A DNA stretch of 25,228 nt from a virus. The notes under the pieces are model-generated. The model had not been told where the DNA came from. It searched no databases and worked only from the letters and a program-made list of their open reading frames with translations. The DNA lies in IMG/VR virus record IMGVR_UViG_3300040816_000148, positions 1-25,228 of that record. One strand, 5' to 3'. This document shows positions 1 to 7,209 of this stretch, piece after piece; position 1 is the stretch's first letter, and the number at the start of each line of letters is the position of its first letter. Both the position numbers and the translations under genes were made by a program.

Positions 1-897
1 GTAAGCGATTGGGATAGTAAATTAAAAGTTGCCGATCAAAAAAGTTATTCTAAGAACATAAAAATTATCCGTAAAGGTAGTGCTGATATGGCCAACTACC
101 TTATCTCTGCCGCAGTAGGTGAAGAAGCCACAATCGTAGGTGCTTACTTAGACAATCTTGCATTCATGGATGGAATTGATTTCAAAGCAGATATTAGAGT
201 TGCTGTGATGAAAGAAGGTAAAGAAATTCTTGATGGCTATTCTCTTAAATTATATTCAAACAAAACAGTAGGTCTTGCAAATACAACCGCAAGAGGCCTA
301 TGTGGGCATTTAGGTGGCGCTGCAGCAGAAAAGAAATTCGATAGCATCTCTAAAAAAGATAATATACTACAAGATTTAATTGGCAAAGCTAAAGCCATTA
401 ACCATATTAAACAAGATTTTAAAAAGCATTTAAAAGGTGATACCGCTGCCACTAATCGTCTTAAAACACGACGTGGCCTTACCGATGCTGAAATTGAAAA
501 ACTGGATGTGAATGTATTAGATGCCGAAAGAAAAGAGGCTCGATCCCCTATTAATACTAGAGTTGCTGCATTAGTATATCAGGTATTAAAAGAATATGAA
601 GGTACTGAAACTCTTGGAGAAAAAATACTTGACATTTTAGGATTTAATGATAAAGAAACTAAAATGTTAATGGCAATAACAACCGAAAAGAAAAGTGAAA
701 TTATTGCTGCACACCCCGATTTGGATTTAAGTCAAATTAAAATTGAAGATCCTAATGGTAGGGTATCAATTAATATTATTGGACCAACTGGTAAGAGAAT
801 TGTATCGTTCAACGTGAAAGAAGGCGAACAAAGAAAAGTAAGTGGATCTGTTTCATTCGCAGGAATTGATCCAGAGGAGTATGACGAATACCTATGA
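1..897 (+). CDS. Conserved phage protein, 5'-truncated; possible PD-(D/E)XK nuclease-like internal protein
   Basis: The frame is open from base 1 with no stop before the ATG at 88, and that ATG has no good Shine-Dalgarno. The gene therefore most likely starts upstream and this is a 3' part of at least 298 codons. The visible protein is soluble and mixed alpha/beta. Residues encoded around 205-260 read D-I-R...then G-Y-S-L-K-L-Y-S, which resembles the D...x-x-K core of PD-(D/E)XK nucleases and also the LKLFSK stretch I recall in T4 internal protein IPIII. The missing N-terminus means I cannot see whether it carries the capsid-targeting leader found on its neighbours. Its stop overlaps the next start (ATGA). 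The function is a guess; the gene itself is secure. Confidence 0.85.
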   Translation, partial: VSDWDSKLKVADQKSYSKNIKIIRKGSADMANYLISAAVGEEATIVGAYLDNLAFMDGIDFKADIRVAVMKEGKEILDGYSLKLYSNKTVGLANTTARGLCGHLGGAAAEKKFDSISKKDNILQDLIGKAKAINHIKQDFKKHLKGDTAATNRLKTRRGLTDAEIEKLDVNVLDAERKEARSPINTRVAALVYQVLKEYEGTETLGEKILDILGFNDKETKMLMAITTEKKSEIIAAHPDLDLSQIKIEDPNGRVSINIIGPTGKRIVSFNVKEGEQRKVSGSVSFAGIDPEEYDEYL

Positions 898-2135
898 AAA
901 CACTAACAGGTTACTTATCAGAGGCCGCAGGAAAGAATACTCATATGACTCATATTGAGGATTTGATTCTTGACGGCGGGGTTAAGGGGGCGCGCCAGGC
1001 TATCCTAGCATTAAGGTCACTGCGGGATATGTTGAGTGGTAATTCAAAATCACCTGTGGATATCACTGTTAAATGGGACGGCGCCCCCGCCGTATTTGCT
1101 GGAGAGGATCCAAGAGACGGATCCTTTTTTGTAGCAAAGAAAGGCATCTTTAATGCCAATCCAAAAATTTATAAGTCACATGAGGATATAAAGGCTGATA
1201 CTTCGGGTGACCTTACCAAGAAATTACTTCTTGCATTTGATGAATTACAGAAACTAGGAATTAAAGGTGTAATTCAAGGTGACTTCATGTTCGACAAGTC
1301 AGATTTAAAAAATGAGAAAATAAATGGAATACCACATATTGTTTTTCATCCTAATACCATTGCTTATGCTGTCCCTGATGGTACGCCCTTAGCTAGAGAA
1401 ATTAAAGCAGCAAAAATAGGTATAGTATGGCACACAATATATACTGGAGCAACATTTGAAACAATGCAAGCAGAGTTCGGAAGGGAAATTGTACCCAAGT
1501 TAAAGAAATCAAGTTCAGTGTGGATGCAAGATGCCACTCTGCCCGATTTGTCTGGTACTGCTACATTTACTGCAAAGGAAACCGAAAAAGTAACTAAAAA
1601 GTTATCAGAGGCAGGTAAAATATTTAAACAGATTTCTTCTTCTACCTTAAAAGAAATAGAACAGAACAAAGAATTAAATACAATTATTAATGTGTATAAC
1701 AATAGAAAGGTAAGAGAAGGCCAAAGAATTACTGATACAAAGAAACATGCTACTGGATTAATTATGTTCGTAAATGATAGGTGGCAAAAAGAGATAGATA
1801 AAGTATCCCGTCCAGAAACTAAGGCGGCAAAGGCTGGTAAAAGAGATGAATTATTAAAGTTTTTTGATAAAAAGAACCTAAAAAATCTACAAAAAGTCTT
1901 TGATTTGCAGAATTTGGTGGTTGATGCGAAATTAATTATTATAAATAAACTTAACAGTCTTAATAAAATTGGGACGTTTGTAAAAACTAAATCCGGATTT
2001 AGAGTAACCAACCCAGAAGGTTTTGTTGCTATTGATCGAATGGAAGGTGGCGCTGTTAAACTTGTTGATAGAATGGAATTTTCTACTAACAACTTTAGCA
2101 AAGATATTATAAAAGGTTGGGACAACCCCAACTAA
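894..2135 (+). CDS. Ligase-like nucleotidyltransferase with capsid-targeting-like N-terminus
   Basis: The 413-aa protein contains V-K60-W-D-G-A-P, the KxDG motif I that carries the covalent nucleotidyl-lysine in DNA/RNA ligases and capping enzymes. G-V-I-Q-G-D-F-M-F further on resembles motif III, and a hydrophobic strand I-G-I-V-W-H-T-I-Y-T-G follows. The C-terminal half is Lys-rich and helical, unlike the OB-fold of the DNA ligase at 22062-23330. The N-terminus MKTLTGYLSE|A fits the T4 gp21-type (L/I)-x-E|A cleavage rule, so it may be packaged in the head and trimmed after residue 10. Its start overlaps the upstream stop. It may seal nucleic acid or modify another target. The nucleotidyltransferase call is good; ligase activity and packaging are inferred. 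Confidence 0.75.
   Translation: MKTLTGYLSEAAGKNTHMTHIEDLILDGGVKGARQAILALRSLRDMLSGNSKSPVDITVKWDGAPAVFAGEDPRDGSFFVAKKGIFNANPKIYKSHEDIKADTSGDLTKKLLLAFDELQKLGIKGVIQGDFMFDKSDLKNEKINGIPHIVFHPNTIAYAVPDGTPLAREIKAAKIGIVWHTIYTGATFETMQAEFGREIVPKLKKSSSVWMQDATLPDLSGTATFTAKETEKVTKKLSEAGKIFKQISSSTLKEIEQNKELNTIINVYNNRKVREGQRITDTKKHATGLIMFVNDRWQKEIDKVSRPETKAAKAGKRDELLKFFDKKNLKNLQKVFDLQNLVVDAKLIIINKLNSLNKIGTFVKTKSGFRVTNPEGFVAIDRMEGGAVKLVDRMEFSTNNFSKDIIKGWDNPN
1105..1130 (+). terminator. Terminator-like hairpin inside a coding sequence
   Basis: AGGATCC (1105-1111) and GGATCCT (1119-1125) form a 7-bp stem with a 7-nt loop, followed by a run of six T (1125-1130). This has the form of an intrinsic terminator but lies inside the ligase-like gene, so it would at most attenuate. 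It may be an accident of the codons E-D-P-R-D-G-S-F-F. Confidence 0.3.
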
Positions 2136-2154
2136 ATGGGAAACCGAGGATAAA

Positions 2155-2538
2155 ATGAAATCATTCAAAGAATACACAGCTGCCAATGAAGCATTAAATA
2201 TGGCGCAACGCCAGAAAAGAAAGGCTGCGTTTAGGAAGAATAAAGCTAAAATAATGATTGCCCGTAAAAAGGCATCTAAGAAACTCGCCAGTCCAGAGAA
2301 ATTAAAAGCACGAGCTCAAAAAGCGGCTCGTCAACTCATCATTAAAAAGATCCTTAAGAATAAAGGTAAAGACGACCTCTCCTTTGCTGCAAGACAAGAA
2401 CTAGAAAAGAAAGTTGATAAGAAGAAATCTGCAATAAACAGAATTGCAAAGAAACTTTTACCTCAAGTTAAGAAGAAAGATAGAGCAAAATTGAGTAGAC
2501 ATAAAACTCAAACACCTGGACAGACACGAGATGATTAA
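2155..2538 (+). CDS. Small, very basic DNA-binding-like protein with capsid-targeting-like leader
   Basis: This 127-aa protein is extremely rich in Lys and Arg and nearly all predicted helix, with alternating Lys/Arg and Ala/Leu blocks. It looks like a histone-like DNA-compacting protein rather than an enzyme. It begins MKSFKEYTAANE|A, matching the leader shared by several neighbours, although the residue two before the Glu is Ala rather than Leu/Ile. GAGGA at about 2147 gives a Shine-Dalgarno. I recognise the pattern as a conserved unknown protein of marine T4-like phages. Binding to packaged genomic DNA is a reasonable inference from charge plus leader; nothing in the sequence proves it. 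Confidence 0.8.
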   Translation: MKSFKEYTAANEALNMAQRQKRKAAFRKNKAKIMIARKKASKKLASPEKLKARAQKAARQLIIKKILKNKGKDDLSFAARQELEKKVDKKKSAINRIAKKLLPQVKKKDRAKLSRHKTQTPGQTRDD

Positions 2539-3907
2539 GAGTTTTAACGAATATATAACAGAAGCGAAAGGAGAGATTACATTTGTCTTTGGCAGATTTA
2601 ATCCACCTACGACTGGGCATGAAAAATTATTCGATACATTACAGAAAGTATCAGGTGGGACGTATAGAATATACGGCTCTAAATCACAAGACCCTAAAAA
2701 GAATCCCCTTACATTTAAACAGAAAGTAAAATTCTTGCGTAAGATGTTTCCTAAACATGCAAGAAAGGTTATGGCCGATTCTGATGTAAGACACGTAATG
2801 GATATTGCAGTTAAACTATACGACCAAGGATATACTAAGGTAAGTATGGTTGCCGGTTCTGATCGTGTACCAGAATTTAAGGCGTTACTTAATAAGTATA
2901 ATGGCGTTAAGGCAAGACACGGGTTCTATGAATTCAAAGATGAAATCGAAGTAATCTCTGCTGGAGAAAGAGATCCAGATGTAGAGGGTGTTACAGGTAT
3001 GTCTGCTTCTAAAATGAGAGCAGCGGCAGAAGAGGGTTCACTACAAACATTTGCAAAAGGTGTTCCTGGTGGATATAATCCAAAAGAATTATTTAATGCT
3101 GTACGTAAGGGAATGGGAATTAAAGAATCTCCTAAATTTAGAGAGCATGTGGAACTTCCTAAAGTATCCGAGACAAGAGAAGAATATGTTGAAGGTAATT
3201 TATTCTCTGAAGGCGATACTGTAGTATTAAAAGAAACAAGTGATGTTGGAAAAATTCTTGTCTGTGGTAGTAATTATCTAGTAGTAGAATTTGGTCAATG
3301 GAAAAAGAGAGTTTGGTTAGACCAAGTCGAGTTATTAGAAAAATCAGGTGCTGGTGATTTTGGTACAGATGAAGTAACCAATGCATATAAGAAAGAAACC
3401 CCCGGCCAACAAGTAAAAGAAAAGATGACAGTTGCACAAAAAAGAAAGAAAAGCAACTATTATAATGATGATTCAAAGGATGGAAAGTTATCCAAATCAA
3501 CTGCGGCAAAAAGACACGCACAATTTGCAAAACAGGCCAAGATGGATGATGATAATCCAGCGGCATACAAACCTGCTCCTGGAGATGCAGATGCAAAAAC
3601 AAAACCATCAACACATACAAAGAAATATAAGCAAATGTATGGGGAAGATTTGTTATCATTTGAGGACTATAATATAGATGAAGGTAAGGCAGACGCGGCC
3701 CTTAAAAAGAAGGCAGATAAATCTGGTATGCCTTTGGCAATTTTAAGAAAGGTTTATAATAGAGGAGTTGCTGCATGGAGAACAGGTCATAGACCTGGGA
3801 CTACTCCACAACAGTGGGGCTTGGCAAGAGTAAATTCCTTTGTAACTAAATCGTCGGGTACATGGGGTAAGGCAGATAAAGACCTTGCGGCCAAAGTAAG
3901 AGGGTAA
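2531..3907 (+). CDS. Cytidylyltransferase/NMNAT-like protein fused to a second domain through an internal leader-like sequence
   Basis: The 458-aa protein begins MIKSFNEYITE|A, an excellent match to the T4 internal-protein leader. Residues 15-175 form a nucleotidyltransferase of the HxGH superfamily: F-G-R-F-N-P-P-T-T-G-H30 is the HxGH region and M-S-A-S-K-M-R (157-163) is the ISSTxxR-like motif, as in NMN or pantetheine-phosphate adenylyltransferases. Residues 225-270 look like a small beta-barrel (SH3/KOW-like). A low-complexity Lys-rich linker (about 285-370) leads to L-S-F-E-D-Y-N-I-D-E|G (375-385), a second leader-like sequence. Residues 386-458 are a separate conserved domain (A-A-W-R-T-G-H-R-P-G-T-T-P-Q-Q-W) known from marine T4-like phages. 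The substrate is unknown. Confidence 0.8.
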   Translation: MIKSFNEYITEAKGEITFVFGRFNPPTTGHEKLFDTLQKVSGGTYRIYGSKSQDPKKNPLTFKQKVKFLRKMFPKHARKVMADSDVRHVMDIAVKLYDQGYTKVSMVAGSDRVPEFKALLNKYNGVKARHGFYEFKDEIEVISAGERDPDVEGVTGMSASKMRAAAEEGSLQTFAKGVPGGYNPKELFNAVRKGMGIKESPKFREHVELPKVSETREEYVEGNLFSEGDTVVLKETSDVGKILVCGSNYLVVEFGQWKKRVWLDQVELLEKSGAGDFGTDEVTNAYKKETPGQQVKEKMTVAQKRKKSNYYNDDSKDGKLSKSTAAKRHAQFAKQAKMDDDNPAAYKPAPGDADAKTKPSTHTKKYKQMYGEDLLSFEDYNIDEGKADAALKKKADKSGMPLAILRKVYNRGVAAWRTGHRPGTTPQQWGLARVNSFVTKSSGTWGKADKDLAAKVRG

Positions 3908-3908
3908 A

Positions 3909-4274
3909 ATGAAATCATTTAACGAATACAATGAAGGTAAATTATCGGATATTAAAAAGAAATTATCCAAGATAAAGGGCCTTAAGGCAGACCAATTACA
4001 AGTATTGCAAAGTTTGCCAATGCCTGTTATTATCTCTATTGTAAATCAGTTAAGTATGATAGTATCTGATACAGAATTACAAGAGGCTCCTTTGGTAATG
4101 AGCCATGCTGATATATTAGATACTATATGGAAAAAATTAAAACCAAATTTGGAAAAAGAATTAGGGAAAGGTAAAGTAGAAACAGTAAATAATCTTGCAC
4201 GTATGGTAAAATATAAAGTGTCTACTAAGGGACAACAGAAAGGTCGTTCATACAGATACGATTTAAAGAAATGA
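3909..4274 (+). CDS. Unknown protein with capsid-targeting-like leader
   Basis: This 121-aa protein starts MKSFNEYNE|G, and its first 22 bases differ from those of the gene at 2155 at only two positions. After the leader it is a mostly helical, Lys-rich protein (K-L-K-P-N-L-E-K-E-L) ending in a basic strand, R-S-Y-R-Y-D-L-K-K. No catalytic motif is visible. It sits one base after the upstream stop and overlaps the downstream kinase start (ATGA), so it is clearly part of the same operon. It is probably a virion-internal protein, by leader and company only. Confidence 0.8.
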   Translation: MKSFNEYNEGKLSDIKKKLSKIKGLKADQLQVLQSLPMPVIISIVNQLSMIVSDTELQEAPLVMSHADILDTIWKKLKPNLEKELGKGKVETVNNLARMVKYKVSTKGQQKGRSYRYDLKK

Positions 4275-4951
4275 TAACTCTTAAAGAATATTTAAAATTA
4301 TCAGAAGGGGTTAATGATCCTTCTATTTTTAAGGCAGTATTCCTTGCAGGTGGCCCAGGCTCTGGTAAATCATTTGTAGTAGGTAAAACTTCCTTAAAGG
4401 CATTAGGATTTAGATTAATTAATTCTGATGATGCTTTTGAAAGGGGTCTTTCAAAGGCTGGTCTGACGACAGACCCAGATGATATTGCATCTGCCCAAGG
4501 TCAGGCAGTTAGAGGTAAGGCAAAGGCATTAACAGGTAAAATGCTCGATCGAGCCTTAAAGGGTAGAATGGGTATAGTAATAGACGGAACGGGTAAAGAT
4601 TACGAGAAGATCAAGAAACAAGTTGACATGGTAAGAGATATAGGATATTCCGTACATATGATATTTGTCAACACAGATTTAGAAACTGCATTAGACCGTA
4701 ATAAGGCAAGACCTAGAAGTTTACCGGATGATATGGTAAAACAAATGTGGAAAGATGTTCAGAATAATATAGGTAAATTCCAAGGATTATTTAGAGGTAG
4801 AATGACTATTGTAGATAATTCAAAAGGTTCTGATATTAATACAGCCACTATGGCCGCGTATAAAAAAATTAAGACCTGGTCTGAAAAACCACCCGAAAAT
4901 GCTATAGCAAAAAGTTGGATAAGAAGTCAGATACCAGGCCCGAGGAAATAA
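4271..4951 (+). CDS. P-loop 5'-polynucleotide kinase-like protein (T4 Pnkp kinase-domain type) with capsid-targeting-like leader
   Basis: The 226-aa protein has Walker A G-G-P-G-S-G-K-S near residue 30, then L-I-N-S-D-D, where T4 polynucleotide kinase has I-N-R-D-D with the catalytic Asp. The lid region D-R-N-K-A-R-P-R-S-L-P-D-D-M-V-K-Q-M-W aligns by eye with E-R-N-S-K-R-G-T-K-A-V-P-I-D-V-L-R-S-M-Y of T4 PseT/Pnkp. It lacks the Pnkp phosphatase domain; a stand-alone protein of that type is encoded at 20862-21326. The N-terminus MITLKEYLKLSE|G fits an L-x-E|G prohead-protease site. Zeta-toxin-like or other small-molecule kinases are alternatives. The kinase fold is secure; the polynucleotide substrate is inferred. 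Confidence 0.8.
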   Translation: MITLKEYLKLSEGVNDPSIFKAVFLAGGPGSGKSFVVGKTSLKALGFRLINSDDAFERGLSKAGLTTDPDDIASAQGQAVRGKAKALTGKMLDRALKGRMGIVIDGTGKDYEKIKKQVDMVRDIGYSVHMIFVNTDLETALDRNKARPRSLPDDMVKQMWKDVQNNIGKFQGLFRGRMTIVDNSKGSDINTATMAAYKKIKTWSEKPPENAIAKSWIRSQIPGPRK

Positions 4952-4952
4952 A

Positions 4953-5387
4953 ATGGATAAGAATAAAATAGTTAGTTCGTTTAATGGTAAATGGAAGTAT
5001 AGGAAAGATAAAGAGCAGTACGGTATGGCCGATGCTTGGAAAATTATCTATTCGCCAAATGCAGAAGGTAAGTATGTAGGGGACTGTGAGGATTACGCCT
5101 TATCAATTCTTTACAGATTATGCGGAGAAAGTCACTTAAAGATGTGGTGGATGTTAATTACCCATCAGGCAGGAATCTGTTGTGTAGGTCCAAGTAAGTG
5201 GAAAATGTCTCATGCCGTATTAAGATATAAGGGCGAATACGTAGATAACTGGACAAAGAAACTTGGTCCTAAATCTGCAATAGAAAAGAACCACACTTTC
5301 CATATTTTTTATGGACATGGATGGGCATACTTTACTGCATTAAAAATGATCATAAGTAAAGTAGTGAGAACTATTAAGGGTATATAA
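4953..5387 (+). CDS. Transglutaminase-like cysteine peptidase
   Basis: The 144-aa protein has the ordered triad of bacterial transglutaminase-like cysteine proteinases: G-D-C45-E-D-Y-A-L, then S-H87-A-V-L, then Y-V-D98-N-W. This fold cleaves or rearranges amide bonds. A hydrophobic Trp-rich segment (about 62-80) lies between Cys and His. There is no capsid-targeting leader, unlike most neighbours, and no signal peptide. The start lies one base after the kinase stop and the gene ends in a TAATG overlap with the next. Possible roles are trimming virion proteins or attacking a host protein or peptide cross-links. The family call is good; the role is unknown. Confidence 0.75.
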   Translation: MDKNKIVSSFNGKWKYRKDKEQYGMADAWKIIYSPNAEGKYVGDCEDYALSILYRLCGESHLKMWWMLITHQAGICCVGPSKWKMSHAVLRYKGEYVDNWTKKLGPKSAIEKNHTFHIFYGHGWAYFTALKMIISKVVRTIKGI

Positions 5388-5758
5388 TGCATAGTTTTTT
5401 AGAACATATAGAAGAAAGATTTGGTATTTACGAGGGTAGACACGTACCTCTAGAGCAACCTATGATTGAATCCGAATATAAGGGTAAAGACATAGAATTG
5501 AATCAACCAAAAAGAGGCGGTAAGGCTAAATACTATGTATATGTTAAGAATGATAAAGGTAACGTAATTAAAATCCAATTTGGAGATACTACAGGCCTTA
5601 GTGCAAAAATTAATGATAAAGGAGCGGCAAAGAATTTTGCTGCAAGACATCAGTGTCATTTAAAAAATGATAAAACCAAGGCAGGATATTGGGCGTGTAG
5701 GTTACCAAAATATGCTAAACAATTAGGACTTAAAGGTGGTGGAAATTACTTTTGGTAA
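5387..5758 (+). CDS. Conserved T4-like phage protein with leader-like N-terminus (VPL...YVYVKNDKGNV...ARHQC family)
   Basis: The 123-aa protein starts MHSFLEHIEERFGIYE|G, with a possible I-x-E|G cleavage after residue 16. The family block I recognise from marine T4-like phages begins directly after it: G-R-H-V-P-L-E-Q-P-M, then Y-Y-V-Y-V-K-N-D-K-G-N-V-I-K-I-Q-F-G-D, then F-A-A-R-H-Q-C...G-Y-W-A-C-R. The last part, with His and two Cys, could bind metal or nucleic acid. The coincidence of predicted cleavage site and start of the conserved block supports processing. The family has no function that I can name. Confidence 0.8.
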   Translation: MHSFLEHIEERFGIYEGRHVPLEQPMIESEYKGKDIELNQPKRGGKAKYYVYVKNDKGNVIKIQFGDTTGLSAKINDKGAAKNFAARHQCHLKNDKTKAGYWACRLPKYAKQLGLKGGGNYFW

Positions 5759-6014
5759 ACCGTACTGGGAAGACGGGGAAATAAGAAAATTTGATCCGAC
5801 TAAGGATGATTCGGAGTTTGTCTGGCACCGAGACAATGAGGATAGAGAAATAGAAATTTTAGAGGGTGAAGGTTGGCAATTTCAAGTAGATAAATGTTTG
5901 CCTTGGCTACTAAAAGAGGGCATGGTATTTAATATTAAGAAAGAAGAATACCATAGATTAATAAAGGGGGTAACTCCCCTAAAGTGTAGGGTTTATAAAT
6001 ATGCCAACAGCTAA
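5736..6014 (+). CDS. Cupin-fold protein
   Basis: The start is GTG at 5736 (AGGA at 5725-5728, 7-nt spacer), overlapping the upstream gene by 23 nt. The 92-aa product has the two cupin motifs in compressed form: W-H-R-D-N-E-D-R-E-I-E-I-L-E-G-E-G-W, then G-M-V-F-N-I-K-K-E-E-Y-H-R-L-I-K-G. His and Glu/Asp residues at the expected places could bind a metal. Small single-domain cupins recur in marine T4-like phages. The enzyme activity, if any, cannot be told. Confidence 0.7.
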   Translation: MVEITFGKPYWEDGEIRKFDPTKDDSEFVWHRDNEDREIEILEGEGWQFQVDKCLPWLLKEGMVFNIKKEEYHRLIKGVTPLKCRVYKYANS

Positions 6015-6300
6015 TGAGCAACGTGCCGAACAGTCGGCAAGATTAGATAGAATCGAACAGAAAATAGACCAAATGTCAGAGGCTATTATTGCTTTAGCAC
6101 GTGCTGAAGAAAAAATTATAACTCTTACAGAATTTGGTAAACAACAAGGTGAGCAGATTCTAACCCTTATAAATAGAGTAGACAGATTGGAAGATTTAGT
6201 AAGACAAAATGCTTCTACTGTTAACATTATTAATAAAATATTCTGGATAGTCATTGCGGCAGCTGCCACAGCTATTACAGGAATGCTTTTCATACAATAG
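6001..6300 (+). CDS. Coiled-coil protein with C-terminal membrane anchor (XhlA-like architecture)
   Basis: The 99-aa protein has a long amphipathic helix (about 5-75: repeated L/I at heptad spacing, R-L-D-R-I-E-Q-K-I-D-Q-M) followed by one membrane helix (I-F-W-I-V-I-A-A-A-A-T-A-I-T-G-M-L-F, about 80-98). This resembles the architecture of XhlA-type phage membrane/lysis-accessory proteins. It overlaps the cupin gene by 14 nt. It might be a holin-associated or virion membrane-interacting protein. Only topology supports this. Confidence 0.7.
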   Translation: MPTANEQRAEQSARLDRIEQKIDQMSEAIIALARAEEKIITLTEFGKQQGEQILTLINRVDRLEDLVRQNASTVNIINKIFWIVIAAAATAITGMLFIQ

Positions 6301-6309
6301 GAGAAAAAT

Positions 6310-7209
6310 ATGAAACTCAATGATGAAAAAACTAGAAGCGTTGCTGCAGCAGTCAGTGATGTCCTAGAAGGAAAAAATAAAATGAAAAAAGAGGAAGTAA
6401 AATATCCTCATAAGATGTATTCTAAAGATGGTAAGGATGAAGTAGAAGTCAAAGATAAGGCTGAACACGACAAGTATGCTGCTAAAGGATATGTCCACGA
6501 AAAACCAGAGGTTAATGAAGTCGAAGAGCCAAGAGCAAAAGGCGAGAAAGACTTTAAGGCCAAACATGTGATTAAAAAGTCTGGCGAAAATAATGACGGT
6601 ACTGTCACTAAAGAAGGTAAGAAAGTTGACGAGGTACTAGGGTTCGATAAGGACAATCCTCATAAAGACGAAGACGAAGACGAGAAAGAAAAAGAGAAGA
6701 AGGAAGGTAATGCCTTTACTAAAGCTCTTAATGCTGCTCGTAAAAACGGCGATGACGATTTTGTTGTTTCAGGAAAAAAATATAAAGTCGAAGATTATGA
6801 TGAGGAAGAGGACGAAGATGAAGTCGAAGAAAGGTCAATGACTCCGATGAAAGATAAGTTCGGCCCCGATAAAAACCTTGTTAAGAAAGCCGTTGCTCTT
6901 GCTACTAAAATGGGTGGTAATATGACAGGTGCTGTTAAAAAAATCGAAAAGATGCAGAAAGGGTTGTCTAAAGATAAAGACGTGGCCGCTGCTCTACGAC
7001 TTGCTAATGAAGAAGTAAGTGAATCAGTATTGGATGAAGCCAAACGAATGAATGAAGCTGAAGATAAGAAAACTAAGTATAGAAAATTCTTTGACAAAGC
7101 TTTGAAAAAGTTTGGTGTAAAATCACCTGCTGAATTGAAAGGCGACAAGAAGAAGGAATTCTTTGATTACGTTGATGCAAATTATGAAGCGGAGAACGAG
7201 TCAGACTAA
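6310..7209 (+). CDS. Highly charged, prohead-core-like protein
   Basis: The 299-aa protein is dominated by Lys, Glu and Asp, with an Asp/Glu run at about 118-130 and another at 161-175, a composition typical of assembly-core or scaffold proteins. V-L-E|G near residue 20 and V-L-D-E|A at about 240-244 resemble prohead-protease sites. The last 60 residues (K-Y-R-K-F-F-D-K-A-L-K-K-F-G-V) form a conserved helical tail that I recognise in marine T4-like phages. GGAG at about 6300 serves its ATG. Its stop overlaps the next start (TAATG). A core/scaffold role is inferred. Confidence 0.75.
   Translation: MKLNDEKTRSVAAAVSDVLEGKNKMKKEEVKYPHKMYSKDGKDEVEVKDKAEHDKYAAKGYVHEKPEVNEVEEPRAKGEKDFKAKHVIKKSGENNDGTVTKEGKKVDEVLGFDKDNPHKDEDEDEKEKEKKEGNAFTKALNAARKNGDDDFVVSGKKYKVEDYDEEEDEDEVEERSMTPMKDKFGPDKNLVKKAVALATKMGGNMTGAVKKIEKMQKGLSKDKDVAAALRLANEEVSESVLDEAKRMNEAEDKKTKYRKFFDKALKKFGVKSPAELKGDKKKEFFDYVDANYEAENESD

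Noticed and set aside
1940-1947. TATAAATA inside the ligase-like gene
   Set aside because: It is about 200 bases from the next start and explained by the codons for I-I-N-K in AT-rich sequence.
1364-2131. A 255-codon open frame on the reverse strand
   Set aside because: It lies wholly inside the ligase-like gene, has no ribosome site and reads as low-complexity hydrophobic sequence; it mirrors forward coding.
3159-3659. Reverse frame of 166 codons and forward frame 3432-3677
   Set aside because: Both are shadows of the Lys-rich linker of the 458-aa protein; composition (Leu/His or Met/Gln runs) is typical of wrong-frame reading.
5994-6001. TATAAATA late-promoter-like octamer
   Set aside because: It overlaps the end of the cupin gene and abuts ATG 6001, so a transcript would start inside that gene; its bases are explained by codons for Y-K-Y.
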